In this document: positions 1-8,829 of the stretch, in pieces
Layout of the letters: each line of letters begins with the position of its first letter
Numbering within the stretch: position 1 is the stretch's first letter
Origin: Rhodobacter sp.
GTDB taxonomy: Bacteria > Pseudomonadota > Alphaproteobacteria > Rhodobacterales > Rhodobacteraceae
Assembly: GCA_030065095.1 (NCBI GenBank)
Contig: JASJDP010000023.1
Span: forward strand, 1-64,000
Length of the DNA: 64,000 bases
Direction: 5' to 3'
The notes under the pieces: model-generated
Database searches by the model: none
What the model was told of the DNA's origin: nothing
The model's input: the letters and a program-made list of their open reading frames with translations, nothing else
Made by a program: the position numbers and the translations under genes

Positions 1-172
1 CTCGATTTATTCCAGCAAAGTCCGAACGACCTCAATCCGATACGCACCGTCAGAAAATCGCCTCCCCTTCGGGGCGGGTCGGCGATGGCGCGGCGGCCTT
101 CGGCCTTGATTCCGCGCCTGAAGACTGGTTGCGAAAGGCGGCTCCAGGCCAGAACCGGCAGACCGTGGTTCC
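1..172 (+). repeat. Dispersed repeat, copy A (cut by window start)
   Basis: This matches the segment at 39920-40105 and the reverse complement of 8830-9000. Shared blocks are CTCGATTTAT, GAACGACCTCAAT, GAAAATCGCCTCCCC, GGCGGGTCGGCGATGGCGCG, TTGATTCCGCGCC, GACTGGTTGCGAA and CCAGGCC. The left inverted arm lies off the window. Two small hairpins are visible, CCCC-TTC-GGGG near 65-74 and GGCC-TTC-GGCC near 104-114. The segment gives rise to an apparent ORF, but that ORF follows the repeat and not a protein family, so I treat it as non-coding. Confidence 0.75.
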
Positions 173-190
173 GTCCCGGCTCGACCCGCG

Positions 191-847
191 CTAAAACGGA
201 TGCGTCCGCCCGTCCCAAGTCTCGAAGCATCCGGTGGTGGAGAGACCGAGCGCGTCGAAGCGTTGCCTCAGGCCTAAGGCGGACTCGGTCGCGGTGATTG
301 CGGCCTGCTCGCCGCCCATATCGGTCTGGACCCAGCCGGGATGATAGATGCCGACCGCAATGCCGTCGGGCGCCAGATCGGCGGCCAGGTTGCGGCCGAG
401 GTTAAGGGCCGCCGCCTTCGACGCGCGGTAGATATAGGAACCGCCCGGAGCGCGTTCCTGGCTGGCCATCTGCGACGAGATGATCGCGATCTTCCCGCCG
501 GCCGCGGCGCGCAGATTCGGAAGCAGGGCCTGAACCGTCAGAAATACGCCGGTGACGTTGACCGCGAAGGTCTCGGCCCACATCGCGGCGGGATAGCCGG
601 TATGCAGATCCTGCCCCTTGTCGAGGTAGACACCGGCATTGCAGACCAGCAGGTCGAGCGGTGCTCCGTCCAGGTCTTCGGCAAGGCCGGAAGCAGAGGC
701 CGGATCGGCGGCGTCGAAGGCGATCCAGCGGCCGGTGGCGGGGATCTCCTTGCGGCAGGTGCCGATCACATCGGTGCCCATGGCGGAATAGACGTCGTAA
801 AGCGCACGGCCGATACCCCGGCTCGCGCCGGTGATCAGAATGGTCAT
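191..847 (-). CDS. Short-chain dehydrogenase/reductase (SDR) family oxidoreductase
   Basis: A 218-aa classical SDR, a soluble NAD(P)-dependent oxidoreductase. The N-terminus carries the nucleotide motif TGASRGIG (residues 7-14), followed by CNAG (about 69-72), IISS as the catalytic serine region, and YRASK as the YxxxK active site. At 218 aa it is slightly short for the family (about 250 aa), and the C-terminal substrate loop is abbreviated. The ATG at 847 is preceded by AGGG. It starts 9 bp after the DUF1178 gene ends on the same strand, so the two are probably co-transcribed. The substrate cannot be read from the sequence. The family assignment is secure; the role is unknown. Confidence 0.9.
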   Translation of the reverse strand: MTILITGASRGIGRALYDVYSAMGTDVIGTCRKEIPATGRWIAFDAADPASASGLAEDLDGAPLDLLVCNAGVYLDKGQDLHTGYPAAMWAETFAVNVTGVFLTVQALLPNLRAAAGGKIAIISSQMASQERAPGGSYIYRASKAAALNLGRNLAADLAPDGIAVGIYHPGWVQTDMGGEQAAITATESALGLRQRFDALGLSTTGCFETWDGRTHPF

Positions 848-856
848 CGGGCGACC

Positions 857-1303
857 CTAATTGGTCTTGCGGTTGGGAATGAACGGCAGCGGCGCGACGG
901 GAATGCCGTCTTCAAGCAGGGCCTTTGCGTCTTCGGCCTTGGCCTCGCCATAGATCGACCGGTGCGGGATGTCGCCGTCGTGCATCTTGCGCGCCTCGGC
1001 GGCGAAGCCGAGGCCGACATAGTCCGAATTCGCCTCGACCTGCCGGCGGAGTTCGGCGACTTTCTCTTCCATCTCGTTCTGCGGCTTGCTCAGCGCCTTT
1101 TCCTTCGCCTCCGGAGCGGGCGGCGCGGCCTTTTTGCGGCCAGGACGGACCCGCGGCGCCATCAGCGCCTTTTCCACCTCGCCGTTGCCGCAGGCGGGGC
1201 AAACCACCATGTCCGCCGCCTTCAAAGATTTGAAGGCATCGGCAGACGCGAACCAGCTTTCGAATTCGTGGCCCGCGGAGCATTTCAAGGCGAATCGGAT
1301 CAT
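857..1303 (-). CDS. DUF1178 family protein
   Basis: A 148-aa protein that opens with the DUF1178 signature MIRFALKCSAGHEFESWF, followed by a CPACG zinc-ribbon-like pair around residues 35-38. The middle is Ala/Pro/Lys-rich and variable. The C-terminal half has the conserved NSDYVGLGFAAEARKMHDGD block and IPHRSIYGEA. Only one CxxC plus an early Cys/His pair is present, so a single metal site is plausible. The function is unknown in the family, which is widespread in alphaproteobacteria. The ATG at 1303 has GAGG at good spacing. It lies upstream of the SDR gene in the same transcript. Confidence 0.9.
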   Translation of the reverse strand: MIRFALKCSAGHEFESWFASADAFKSLKAADMVVCPACGNGEVEKALMAPRVRPGRKKAAPPAPEAKEKALSKPQNEMEEKVAELRRQVEANSDYVGLGFAAEARKMHDGDIPHRSIYGEAKAEDAKALLEDGIPVAPLPFIPNRKTN

Positions 1304-1379
1304 CGCGAAACCTCAGTCTACGGCACGGCAGTAGATAGCCATGGAGGCATAGAATGCAAGCAATTGCCGCGGCCGCGAG

Positions 1380-1853
1380 CTATTGCGCCGCCCCGCGCGG
1401 GTCGAAGCCCTGCAGTATCTGCCGCAGCTCCGGCTCGTCCAGCAGCGTGGCGGCCTTCTTGAGCGACAGCCATTTGCGCCGGCGCTCTTTCGCCTCGGGA
1501 TAGGTGTCGGCCAGGCGCTTGACCCTGACCGGAAACACCGCGACCACACAGGGCAGGTGTTCGCCGTCGTCGCGCTTGACATAGGAATAGATACCCAGAG
1601 CATTGCCGGTCACCTTGCCCTCGACGCCGGCCTCTTCCCAGGCCTCGCGCAGCGCCGCCTCGACCGGGGTGGCACCATCGATGGGCCAGCCCTTGGGCAC
1701 AATCCAGCGCCCGGTGCCGCGGCTGGTCACCAGAAGCACCTGCACCTTGTCGTTCCGGATCCGGTAGCAGAGCGCGCCGAACTGGGTGCGCACATCGCTT
1801 TTCAGCCCGTTCGGCAGGCGTATGGGACGCATTTTCGGTTTGGCGATGCTCAT
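1380..1853 (-). CDS. Nudix hydrolase, diphosphoinositol-polyphosphate-type
   Basis: About 157 aa from the ATG at 1853; an in-frame GTG at 1889 would add 12 residues. The Nudix box reads GWPIDG-A-TPVEAAL-REAWEEAGV. The canonical first Glu of GX5E is Ala, while REAWEEAG is intact. This variant and the preceding GRWIVPKGWP are typical of the Ap4A/diphosphoinositol-phosphate-like Nudix group. It presumably hydrolyses a nucleoside or inositol diphosphate-linked compound in the cytoplasm. It is a monocistronic gene on the minus strand, separated from DUF1178 by 76 bp. The exact substrate is not predictable. Confidence 0.85.
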   Translation of the reverse strand: MSIAKPKMRPIRLPNGLKSDVRTQFGALCYRIRNDKVQVLLVTSRGTGRWIVPKGWPIDGATPVEAALREAWEEAGVEGKVTGNALGIYSYVKRDDGEHLPCVVAVFPVRVKRLADTYPEAKERRRKWLSLKKAATLLDEPELRQILQGFDPRGAAQ

Positions 1854-2011
1854 CGGTTTGCCTGACGGTCGTGTTTCCCGGAAGGTCACCGGGTTATCGT
1901 TCTGGCGCCGAAGGCTACCAGAGACCGGTCACAAATCAAGAAAAACAGATGCGACCACGGCCTTGACCCAGGGTGTGTCGGGGATAACTCTATGAAAACG
2001 GAGGAATATCC

Positions 2012-2533
2012 ATGCGCATGCTTCTGAGCCTTCTTCTGGTCGTCGGGATGGCGGCACCGCTTGCGTCGAAAGAGTTGTTTGTCTTCGAATCAATCGACGG
2101 TGGTAAGCTGGCGCTGGAGGATTGGCATGGGCGGCCGGTGCTGGTGACCAACACGGCCTCGCAATGCGCGTTTACGCCGCAATACGACGAATTGCAGGCC
2201 CTTTATGACGCCTATCGCGATCGGGGGTTGGTGGTGCTGGCGGTTCCGTCCGACGATTTCAACCAGGAACTGGCGACCGAGGCCGAAGTCAAAGAGTTCT
2301 GCGAGCTGAACTTTGACCTGGATCTGCCGATGACCGAAATCACCCATGTGAGGGGCGACCGCGCGCATCCGTTTTACAGCTGGCTGAAGGCAGAGCACGG
2401 GTTTGCGCCGAGGTGGAACTTCGCCAAGGTCCTGATCGCACCCGATGGCGATGTTGCGGCGACCTTCGGATCGACGACCAGGCCGACCGCCGCCGGGGTC
2501 CGCCGTCAGATCGAGGCGCTCCTGGCCGAATGA
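2012..2533 (+). CDS. Glutathione peroxidase (cysteine type), exported
   Basis: A 173-aa thiol peroxidase that reduces hydroperoxides. The N-terminus MRMLLSLLLVVGMAAPLAS looks like a signal peptide, suggesting a periplasmic enzyme. The active-site block NTASQCAFTPQY contains the peroxidatic Cys in place of selenocysteine. WNFAKVLI supplies the catalytic Trp/Asn. The resolving Cys region (FCELNF) is present, so thioredoxin-type regeneration is possible. The start ATG follows GGAGGA. The stop overlaps the start of the next gene (ATGA at 2530-2533), so the two are translationally coupled. Confidence 0.92.
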   Translation: MRMLLSLLLVVGMAAPLASKELFVFESIDGGKLALEDWHGRPVLVTNTASQCAFTPQYDELQALYDAYRDRGLVVLAVPSDDFNQELATEAEVKEFCELNFDLDLPMTEITHVRGDRAHPFYSWLKAEHGFAPRWNFAKVLIAPDGDVAATFGSTTRPTAAGVRRQIEALLAE

Positions 2534-3654
2534 CCGGAGCGCCGGTCTTTCTGGGATCGGAGATCTATCGGAGGTCGAGCTACGGGCCGTGGCATCCTTT
2601 GCGTATACCGCGGGTGTCGACCGTGATGGACCTTTCGCGGGCTCTGGGCTGGCTGAACGGCGAACAATACATGACCAGCCCGCGGGCCAAGTCGGCGGCC
2701 TTGCAGGCGTTTCACGAGCCTGCATATCTTGCGGCGCTGCAGCGGGCCGAGGCGCGGCAGTCGGTAACCGGGGAAGAACGGGCGCGGTTTGGCCTGGGCA
2801 CGACGGCAAACCCGGTCTTTCCCGAGATGTTCCGGCGCCCGGCGACGGCTGCCGGCGCGTCGATTCTGGCGGGCGAATTACTGAAAGACGGCGGCGTGAT
2901 CCATAGCCCGGCGGGCGGCACGCATCATGGGATGCCGGATCGCGCGAACGGGTTCTGCTATCTGAACGATCCGGTGCTGGGGATCCTGTCGCTGCGGCGT
3001 ATGGGCGTTCGGCGGATCGCCTATGTGGATGTGGACGCGCATCATCCCGACGGTGTCGAGTCCGCCTTTGCGGACGATCCGGATATCCTGATGCTGTCGG
3101 TGCATGAAGAGCGGCGCTGGCCGTTTACCGGCGGTCTGGAGGATCGCGGGGCGGGTCTGGTGTTCAATCTGCCGGTGCCGCCGGGCTTCAACGACCGCGA
3201 GATGCAGTTTGTGCTGTATGAGCTGATCCTGCCCGCTGTGGTGGGCTTCCGGCCGGACGCCGTCGTGCTGCAATGCGGGGCCGATGCGCTGCACGAGGAC
3301 CCGCTGTCTCGGTTGTCGTTGTCGAACGGAGCGTTGTGGACGGTGGTGGCCGCGCTGCAACCGGTCTGCGCGCGCTATCTGGTACTGGGCGGCGGCGGCT
3401 ACAATCCCTGGTCCGTTGGCCGGGCCTGGACCGGGGTTTGGGCGGTGCTCAACGGATTTGAGATACCCGATCGGCTGCCCGGGGCGGCGGGAGCGGTTTT
3501 GCGCGGGTTGGAATGGCCGGGGCACAGCCGGTCGCGGGCGCCGGCGGAAGAGATGTTCACCACACTGCGGGACGCCCCGCGGGACGGTCCGGTGCGCGAG
3601 GCGGTGCCGGCGCGGGTTCGGACGCTGGCCGAGCGGCTATTGGCCTGGACCTGA
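2530..3654 (+). CDS. Histone-deacetylase/AcuC-family zinc amidohydrolase
   Basis: 374 aa from the ATG at 2530, which overlaps the peroxidase stop by 4 nt; longer in-frame extensions run into the peroxidase gene. Class I HDAC-like motifs are complete. GGTHHGM holds the charge-relay His pair, YVDVDAHHPDG the zinc ligands Asp and His, QCGADALHEDPLSRLSLS the third zinc ligand and the conserved DPLS, and LGGGGYN the transition-state Tyr. Bacterial relatives deacetylate acetoin-pathway enzymes, acetylpolyamines or small amides; which applies here is not visible. The 3' end overlaps the convergent waaA by 18 nt. Confidence 0.9.
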   Translation: MTGAPVFLGSEIYRRSSYGPWHPLRIPRVSTVMDLSRALGWLNGEQYMTSPRAKSAALQAFHEPAYLAALQRAEARQSVTGEERARFGLGTTANPVFPEMFRRPATAAGASILAGELLKDGGVIHSPAGGTHHGMPDRANGFCYLNDPVLGILSLRRMGVRRIAYVDVDAHHPDGVESAFADDPDILMLSVHEERRWPFTGGLEDRGAGLVFNLPVPPGFNDREMQFVLYELILPAVVGFRPDAVVLQCGADALHEDPLSRLSLSNGALWTVVAALQPVCARYLVLGGGGYNPWSVGRAWTGVWAVLNGFEIPDRLPGAAGAVLRGLEWPGHSRSRAPAEEMFTTLRDAPRDGPVREAVPARVRTLAERLLAWT

Positions 3655-4902
3655 GCCGAGGTGTTGCCGGAGAAGTTCGACCGTATCGTCTATCACCTTC
3701 TGGCCCAAGTCGAATTTGGCCAGGGTCCGGGCAGCGCGGTCCGCAAGGGCAAGCTGTTTCTCGGCCTCCGGCAGGGACAGGAGGGCGTCGGTCAATGCGC
3801 CGGAACCGTCGACGGATATCGCGCTGCCATCGGATGCCAGCGCGGCGTAGGCCTCGGAAAAGTTGCCGGTGTGCGGCCCATGCAGGACCGCAGAGCGGGC
3901 CTGAACGGGTTCAAAGGGGGTATGGCCGCCCAGGGGAACCAGAGAGCCGCCCACGAAAGTAACGCCGGACAGCGCGTACCACAACGCCATCTCGCCGAGC
4001 GTGTCCGCGAGATAGACGACCGTGCCCGCGGCAGGCGTGGTGCAAGTGCTGCGCTGCGCCCACGGCAGACCGGTGTTCCGGATCGGTGCAGCGATCTCGG
4101 GCGCCCGGGCCGGGTGGCGCGGAGCCAGGATCAGCTTCAGGGCCTGGCGGGATTGGCGCGCGGCGACGAAGGCGTCGATCAATGCTTGCTCTTCACCGTC
4201 ATGGGTCGAGGCGGCAAGCAGGGTGTCTGCGCGATGGAAGACAGGGGCAAGGGCGTCAAGCTGGGCCGGATCCGGTGGCGCGAGCGTCACCGCGGATTTC
4301 AGCGTTGCGGTAGGGCCCAGGTGTACGCCAGGCAGGCCGAGCGCCAAAAACCGTTCGGCCGAGGCGGGGTCCTGCGGGCTGAGCCGGTGAATGCGCCCCA
4401 GCAAATGGCGGGCAAGGCGCGGAAAGCGCGACCACATGCGCCGGCTCTTTTCCGAGATGCGCGCACCGACGACGTGAACGGGCTCGGATGCGCTGTCGAT
4501 CCGATTGGGCCAGAACTCGTTTTCCAGAACGATCAGCGCGGCGGGACGCCAAGCGGCACGGAACCGGGCGAGCGCCCAGCGGAAGTCGAGCGGGGCGAGT
4601 TGAGCTGTGACGTTCGGCAACCGCCAGGTCTCGGCCAGCGTACGTCCGGTCACGGTGTTTGCGGTGACGATGATCGGACGCTCGGGAAAGGCCGCGCAAA
4701 TGGCGTCGACAAGCGGTTTGGCAGAGGTCAGTTCGCCGTTGCTGGCACCATGCAGCCAGAGCGCGCCGGGACGGGCTTGGGGGCTTTGCCCAAGCCGCTG
4801 GCGCAGATCGCCCGGGCTTTCAGCACCCCTTAGCACGCGCAGCAGCAGGGCGCCGAAGATCACGGGGGCGAAAAGCGTCAGAATCGCGCGATAGAGAAAC
4901 AT
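3637..4902 (-). CDS. waaA: 3-deoxy-D-manno-octulosonic acid (Kdo) transferase
   Basis: 421 aa from the ATG at 4902, which begins MFLYRAILTLFAPV, a membrane anchor; the 45 residues upstream in frame are Arg/His-rich and unlike the family. It is a GT30 glycosyltransferase that adds Kdo to the lipid A precursor at the inner membrane. The N-terminal domain has LWLHGASNGELTSAKPLV with the presumed catalytic Glu, and TANTVTGR. The C-terminal domain has the nucleotide-sugar motif FVGGSLVPLGGHTPFEP and GPHTGNF. It is transcribed convergently to the HDAC-like gene and divergently from the metallophosphoesterase. Confidence 0.88.
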   Translation of the reverse strand: MFLYRAILTLFAPVIFGALLLRVLRGAESPGDLRQRLGQSPQARPGALWLHGASNGELTSAKPLVDAICAAFPERPIIVTANTVTGRTLAETWRLPNVTAQLAPLDFRWALARFRAAWRPAALIVLENEFWPNRIDSASEPVHVVGARISEKSRRMWSRFPRLARHLLGRIHRLSPQDPASAERFLALGLPGVHLGPTATLKSAVTLAPPDPAQLDALAPVFHRADTLLAASTHDGEEQALIDAFVAARQSRQALKLILAPRHPARAPEIAAPIRNTGLPWAQRSTCTTPAAGTVVYLADTLGEMALWYALSGVTFVGGSLVPLGGHTPFEPVQARSAVLHGPHTGNFSEAYAALASDGSAISVDGSGALTDALLSLPEAEKQLALADRAARTLAKFDLGQKVIDDTVELLRQHLGSGPGQ

Positions 4903-5068
4903 CGACCCTGCTTCGGAGTTTCGCCCTTGGGCGCAGGGTAGGCAGCCGGCGCCGGGCATGCAAGCCGGATGGCTGTGCCGATGCGATGGGCATCGCCGGG
5001 CTTGACGATGCCGTGCCGATGGAGTGTCACTCGGCAACGCGACTTCTTACCGGCACAGGCAGCGAAGT

Positions 5069-5839
5069 GTGAAGTTCATCCACGTCTCCGATCCGCATCT
5101 GGTGCGCCCTGGCGAGATGTTGCACGGCCTGGATCCGGCAGACCGCCTTTCGGCCTGTCTGGACGACATCGCGCGATGGCATGGCGACGCCGCCTTTGCC
5201 GTGATTACCGGTGACCTCACCGACGACGGGGCACCGGAAACCTATGGCTGGCTGAAGAACAGGCTTTCGGATTTTCCGCTGCGGTGTTTCCTGATTTTGG
5301 GCAACCATGACGATCGCGGGGTGTTTCTGAGCGTGTTTGACGGGCACCCGACGGACGGGAACGGGTTTGTGCAGCACCGGCACGACACCGACGAGGCTGC
5401 GTTGCTGTTTCTGGACACGGTAAAGGCGGGATCCGCCGCAGGCGCGTATTGCTCGGCCCGCGCCGGTTGGCTGGCGCGGCAGTTCGACGACATCGGCGAC
5501 CGGCCCAGCATCGTCTTTCTGCACCACCCGCCGTTTGACATCGGATTGCCGCGGATGGACCGGCTGCGGCTCTTGGACGAGGCGGCGCTTGCCGGGGCGC
5601 TGGCGTATGGGCGGAACGTCCGGCATCTGTTCTTCGGCCATGTGCACCGGCATCTTTACGTGAACTGGCGTGGCCTGCCCTGCACCTGCCTGCCCGGAAC
5701 CAGCCATCAGGTGCCGGTCACCCGCAAGGCGACGGGTTCGTCCTACAGCGCCGAACCGCCCGCCTACGGCATTGTCGAGATCGGGTCCGACCAGATCACC
5801 GTGAACGCCGACGCCTTCCTGCACCGGGCGCCGCTCTGA
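5069..5839 (+). CDS. Metallophosphoesterase, CpdA-like
   Basis: 256 aa from a GTG at 5069, giving MKFIHVSDPHL; an ATG at 5024 would add 15 residues that do not look conserved. Calcineurin-like motifs are in order: D-x-H (SDPHL), GDLTDD, GNHDD, HHPP and GHVHRHLY, supplying the binuclear metal ligands. This arrangement is that of the class III cyclic-nucleotide phosphodiesterase group (CpdA/Rv0805), so hydrolysis of a cyclic nucleotide or another phosphodiester is likely. It ends 14 bp before the convergent kinase gene. Confidence 0.87.
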   Translation: MKFIHVSDPHLVRPGEMLHGLDPADRLSACLDDIARWHGDAAFAVITGDLTDDGAPETYGWLKNRLSDFPLRCFLILGNHDDRGVFLSVFDGHPTDGNGFVQHRHDTDEAALLFLDTVKAGSAAGAYCSARAGWLARQFDDIGDRPSIVFLHHPPFDIGLPRMDRLRLLDEAALAGALAYGRNVRHLFFGHVHRHLYVNWRGLPCTCLPGTSHQVPVTRKATGSSYSAEPPAYGIVEIGSDQITVNADAFLHRAPL

Positions 5840-5853
5840 CGCGGTGGGGGGGG

Positions 5854-7476
5854 TCAGTCCGCCGCGAGATGCTCAAAAAGCAGTGCGACCGCCTCGGCGC
5901 CCGGATCGTTGTGGCCTTCGAGGTTGTCGGCCGAGACATAGCTGGCCCGTCCGGCCCGCGCGCGGGTGATCCCGGCGGTCGCCTCGGCGCCCTGCCGGGC
6001 CGCGCGTGCCGCCGCATCCAGACCTTGCGGCAAGGCCTCGAGGGCGGGCAAGAGCGCATCGATCATCGTGCGGTCGCCGGGCCGCGCGCCGCCCACCTGC
6101 TGGACACGGTCGAGCCCGGCCTTGAGCGCGTCCACGCCCCCGAGCCCCGAGGCCGCGCCTTCGCCGGCGGCCGAGAAGAAGATCGCCAGCAGAACCCCGG
6201 ACGAGCCGCCCATGGTCTGGCTGAGCTCGGCCCCGATGGCGCGGAGCAGCGCGGGCGGGTCTGCGAGCGGCAGGCGGTCGAGGGCGTCCGTCAGCGCCCG
6301 CGCGGCAGTGGCGGCCGTCGATCCCGTGTCGCCGTCGCCCGATTTGGCGTCGAGCGCGTTCAGGTCCGCCTCGGCCCCGGTCAGCACCGCGCAGCAGCGC
6401 CCGATCAACTCCCGCATGCCCGCGTCCTCGGAAGCGGTGTAGGTCGGGGTGGCCATGCCTTTGGGCATCGGCTGCACGTCCGGCGCAGCCAGCGCCAGGC
6501 AGCCCGGCCAGACCGACGGCCCCGCCGGCGCCTGCAAGGCGTCCAATTGGTCCGTTGAGACCGACAGGAGCGATAGCGAGAACCCGTGCATGTCGAGAGA
6601 GGTCATCAGGGGGGCGGGGCCGATCAGGTGGCTTAACTGGCTACCGATGCGCGAGGCGCAAAGCTCCTCGGTCAGCACGGACATCTCCAGGGGCGTCGCG
6701 CCGCCGAGATTGTTCAGGAGCGCCACATGCGGACCCGATCCCAGCCCCGGAGCAAGCCGGTCCACCACCATCTCCATCGCGCCGCGCGCCCCGTCGAAAT
6801 CGACCTGTTCGACGCCCGGCTCGCCGTGAATGCCCAGGCCCAGTTCCGCCTTGCCGCGCGTGATGCGGTCTTCCTTTTCCGTACCGGGAACCGTGCAGGT
6901 GTCGAGCGACATGCCGATCGACACGACATCGTCGATCACCCGCTCGGCCGCCTTGGTCACCGCCGCCAGATCGGCGCCGCCCTCGGCCAGGGCCCCTGCG
7001 ATCTTGTGCACGAACAGCGTGCCCGCCACGCCGCGCGGCTGGGCGATGTCCGGGAGCGCCACGTCGTCGTCCACGACGACCATCGACACCTTGTGCCCCA
7101 ATGCGCGCGCACGCTCGGCCGCCAGCCCGAAATTCAGCCGGTCGCCGGTATAGTTCTTGACGATCAGCAGACAGCCCGGATCGCCCGTGACGGCCAGGAT
7201 CCCCGCAAGCACCGCATCCGCCGAGGGCGAGGCGAAGACGTCGCCGCATACCGCCGCCGTCAAGAGGCCCGCGCCAACGAAACCGGCATGCGCCGGTTCG
7301 TGCCCCGACCCGCCGCCCGACACAAGCGCGACCTTCGACTTGTCCCAGTCGTCGCGCACCACCACCTTGATATGCGGGTAGCCGTCGAGCCGCGCCAGGG
7401 CCCCGCCACCGGTCCGCAGGAGCCCGTCGAGCGCCTCGGGCACAAGCGCCTCTTTGGCATTGATGAATTGGGTCAT
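5854..7476 (-). CDS. Dihydroxyacetone-kinase-family sugar kinase (DhaK+DhaL fused), possible L-erythrulose kinase
   Basis: 540 aa from the ATG at 7476. The first about 330 residues are a DhaK domain with SGGGSGHEPAHAGFVG. The C-terminal about 190 residues are a DhaL-type ATP domain with SGDGDTGST and MGGSSGVLLAIFFSAAGEG. Single-chain enzymes of this kind use ATP to phosphorylate dihydroxyacetone or tetruloses. The next genes, divergent at 82 bp, are a variant triosephosphate isomerase and an RpiB-type isomerase. In known tetritol pathways that set makes L-erythrulose-4-P, D-erythrulose-4-P and D-erythrose-4-P. The kinase family is certain; the tetrulose substrate is inferred from context. The upstream GGGAG supports the start. 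Confidence 0.87.
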   Translation of the reverse strand: MTQFINAKEALVPEALDGLLRTGGGALARLDGYPHIKVVVRDDWDKSKVALVSGGGSGHEPAHAGFVGAGLLTAAVCGDVFASPSADAVLAGILAVTGDPGCLLIVKNYTGDRLNFGLAAERARALGHKVSMVVVDDDVALPDIAQPRGVAGTLFVHKIAGALAEGGADLAAVTKAAERVIDDVVSIGMSLDTCTVPGTEKEDRITRGKAELGLGIHGEPGVEQVDFDGARGAMEMVVDRLAPGLGSGPHVALLNNLGGATPLEMSVLTEELCASRIGSQLSHLIGPAPLMTSLDMHGFSLSLLSVSTDQLDALQAPAGPSVWPGCLALAAPDVQPMPKGMATPTYTASEDAGMRELIGRCCAVLTGAEADLNALDAKSGDGDTGSTAATAARALTDALDRLPLADPPALLRAIGAELSQTMGGSSGVLLAIFFSAAGEGAASGLGGVDALKAGLDRVQQVGGARPGDRTMIDALLPALEALPQGLDAAARAARQGAEATAGITRARAGRASYVSADNLEGHNDPGAEAVALLFEHLAAD

Positions 7477-7558
7477 GGCGGTCGTCTCCCCGTGCGCTTT
7501 GCCGTTTTGCGGCATGTTGAGTAAGAAGGTCCCCGAAAGCAAGGCGAGGGAGGGGTCT

Positions 7559-8302
7559 TTGGCGACACCGGTCTGGATCGGGTCCGGCTGGAAGATGACC
7601 AAGCGGCGGGACGAGGCGCTGGATTTCGCACGCAGGCTGGCCGCAGGGCCCGCCGACCCGCGGATCCAACGCATGGTGTTTCCCCCGTTCACCCTGTTGC
7701 GCGAGATAAAGGCGGCGCTCGCCGGAACCGGCGTTCTGGTCGGGGCGCAGACCATGCATTGGGAGGACGATGGCGCCTGGACGGGTGAGATTTCCGCCCC
7801 GATGCTGGTGGATTGCGGTACCGATCTGGTCGAACTGGGCCATTCGGAGCGGCGCCGGCATTTCGGCGAGACGGACGACACGATTGCGTTGAAGGTCGCC
7901 GCCGCGCTGCGCCATGGGCTGCAGCCGGTCGTCTGCGTCGGCGAGACCGCCGCGCAACAGCAAGAGGCCGACGCGGTGCTGGCACGCCAGGTGGCGGCTG
8001 CGGTGTCGATGGCCGGGCAGGACGCGCCGGTGATGTTCGCCTATGAACCGGTTTGGGCCATCGGCGAGGGCGGCGAGCCGGCAACGCCCGGCTACGCCGA
8101 TGCCCGGCATGAGCGGATCAAGGTGGTTGCGGCGGACCGGCTGGGTGTTCCCCCGCTGGTCTTCTACGGTGGCAGCGTCAATGCCGGGAATTGCGCCGAA
8201 CTGATCGTTCAGCGAAATGTCGATGGGCTGTTCATCGGGCGGGCCGCCTGGACGGTCGAGGGGTATTGGGACATCCTGCGCCGGGTGTCGGCGGTACTTT
8301 GA
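7559..8302 (+). CDS. Triosephosphate-isomerase-family enzyme, EryH/tetrulose-phosphate-isomerase-like
   Basis: 247 aa from a TTG at 7559, chosen because GAGGGAGGGG sits just upstream and the protein then begins [15 protein letters not shown] as in relatives; an ATG at 7514 would add 15 residues. The catalytic His is in ELGHSERR, the Glu in [11 protein letters not shown], and the phosphate loop is YGGSVNAGN. The canonical N-x-K active-site Asn is replaced: SGWK instead of GNWK. That departure, also remembered for EryH-type enzymes, argues against a simple glycolytic role. The RpiB-like gene follows after 11 bp in the same operon. Confidence 0.85.
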   Translation: MATPVWIGSGWKMTKRRDEALDFARRLAAGPADPRIQRMVFPPFTLLREIKAALAGTGVLVGAQTMHWEDDGAWTGEISAPMLVDCGTDLVELGHSERRRHFGETDDTIALKVAAALRHGLQPVVCVGETAAQQQEADAVLARQVAAAVSMAGQDAPVMFAYEPVWAIGEGGEPATPGYADARHERIKVVAADRLGVPPLVFYGGSVNAGNCAELIVQRNVDGLFIGRAAWTVEGYWDILRRVSAVL

Positions 8303-8313
8303 AGGAGAAAGGC

Positions 8314-8769
8314 ATGCGTCTGGCAATTGCAGGGGACAGTGCGGGACAGCCGCTGGTCATGGTCCTGATGGCGCATTTCCGGGGCCTTGAGGGGCTGGAG
8401 GTCGCCGATCTTAGCCATGACGGTTCCGGTGAATTCTATGCCGATCTCGCCGGCCGGGTGGCGCGCGCCGTTCTCGACGGCGCCTACGGCCGTGCGGTGC
8501 TGGTCTGCGGGACCGGGATCGGTGTCTGCATTTCGGCCAACAAGGTGCCTGGAATCCGGGCCGCGCTGACCCACGATACCTATTCGGCCGAGCGTGCGGC
8601 CTTGTCGAACAATGCGCAGATCATCACCATGGGCGCGCGCGTGATCGGGCCGGAGCTTGCAAAGGCCATCGTGGCAGCCTGGCTGCCGCTGGAATTCGAT
8701 GCCAAGGGGCGCTCGGCCGGGAATGTCGCGGCCATCGATGCCCTGGATGCCAGGTACAATCGTCTTTGA
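8314..8769 (+). CDS. RpiB/LacAB-family sugar-phosphate isomerase, EryI-like
   Basis: 151 aa from the ATG at 8314, preceded by AAGGAGA. The RpiB core [20 protein letters not shown] carries the catalytic Cys. [17 protein letters not shown] follows, then [11 protein letters not shown]. Members interconvert ribose-5-P/ribulose-5-P or, in erythritol catabolism, D-erythrulose-4-P and D-erythrose-4-P. The second reading is favoured by the adjacent variant TPI and DhaK-type kinase. A tetritol transporter and dehydrogenase are absent from this window, so the cassette would have to be fed from elsewhere. Confidence 0.87.
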   Translation: MRLAIAGDSAGQPLVMVLMAHFRGLEGLEVADLSHDGSGEFYADLAGRVARAVLDGAYGRAVLVCGTGIGVCISANKVPGIRAALTHDTYSAERAALSNNAQIITMGARVIGPELAKAIVAAWLPLEFDAKGRSAGNVAAIDALDARYNRL

Positions 8770-8829
8770 ACGGGTCGCATTCCGGCCGCATGGTCGCGCC
8801 GACGAGGTTCCGGAGCGTGGGGCGTGTCG

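Noticed and set aside
85-297. Short plus-strand frame within repeat copy A (and similar frames at 8949-9269 and 39946-40290)
   Set aside because: These frames follow the dispersed repeat and share its sequence in different frames; no ribosome site or protein family supports them.
341-1462. 373-codon plus-strand frame across SDR, DUF1178 and Nudix genes
   Set aside because: It is antisense to three well-supported genes and has the low-complexity Arg/Gly/Ala composition of a shadow frame in GC-rich DNA.
6641-8326. 561-codon minus-strand frame across the kinase/isomerase region
   Set aside because: It is out of frame with the kinase and antisense to the isomerases; the Arg/His-rich content matches no family.
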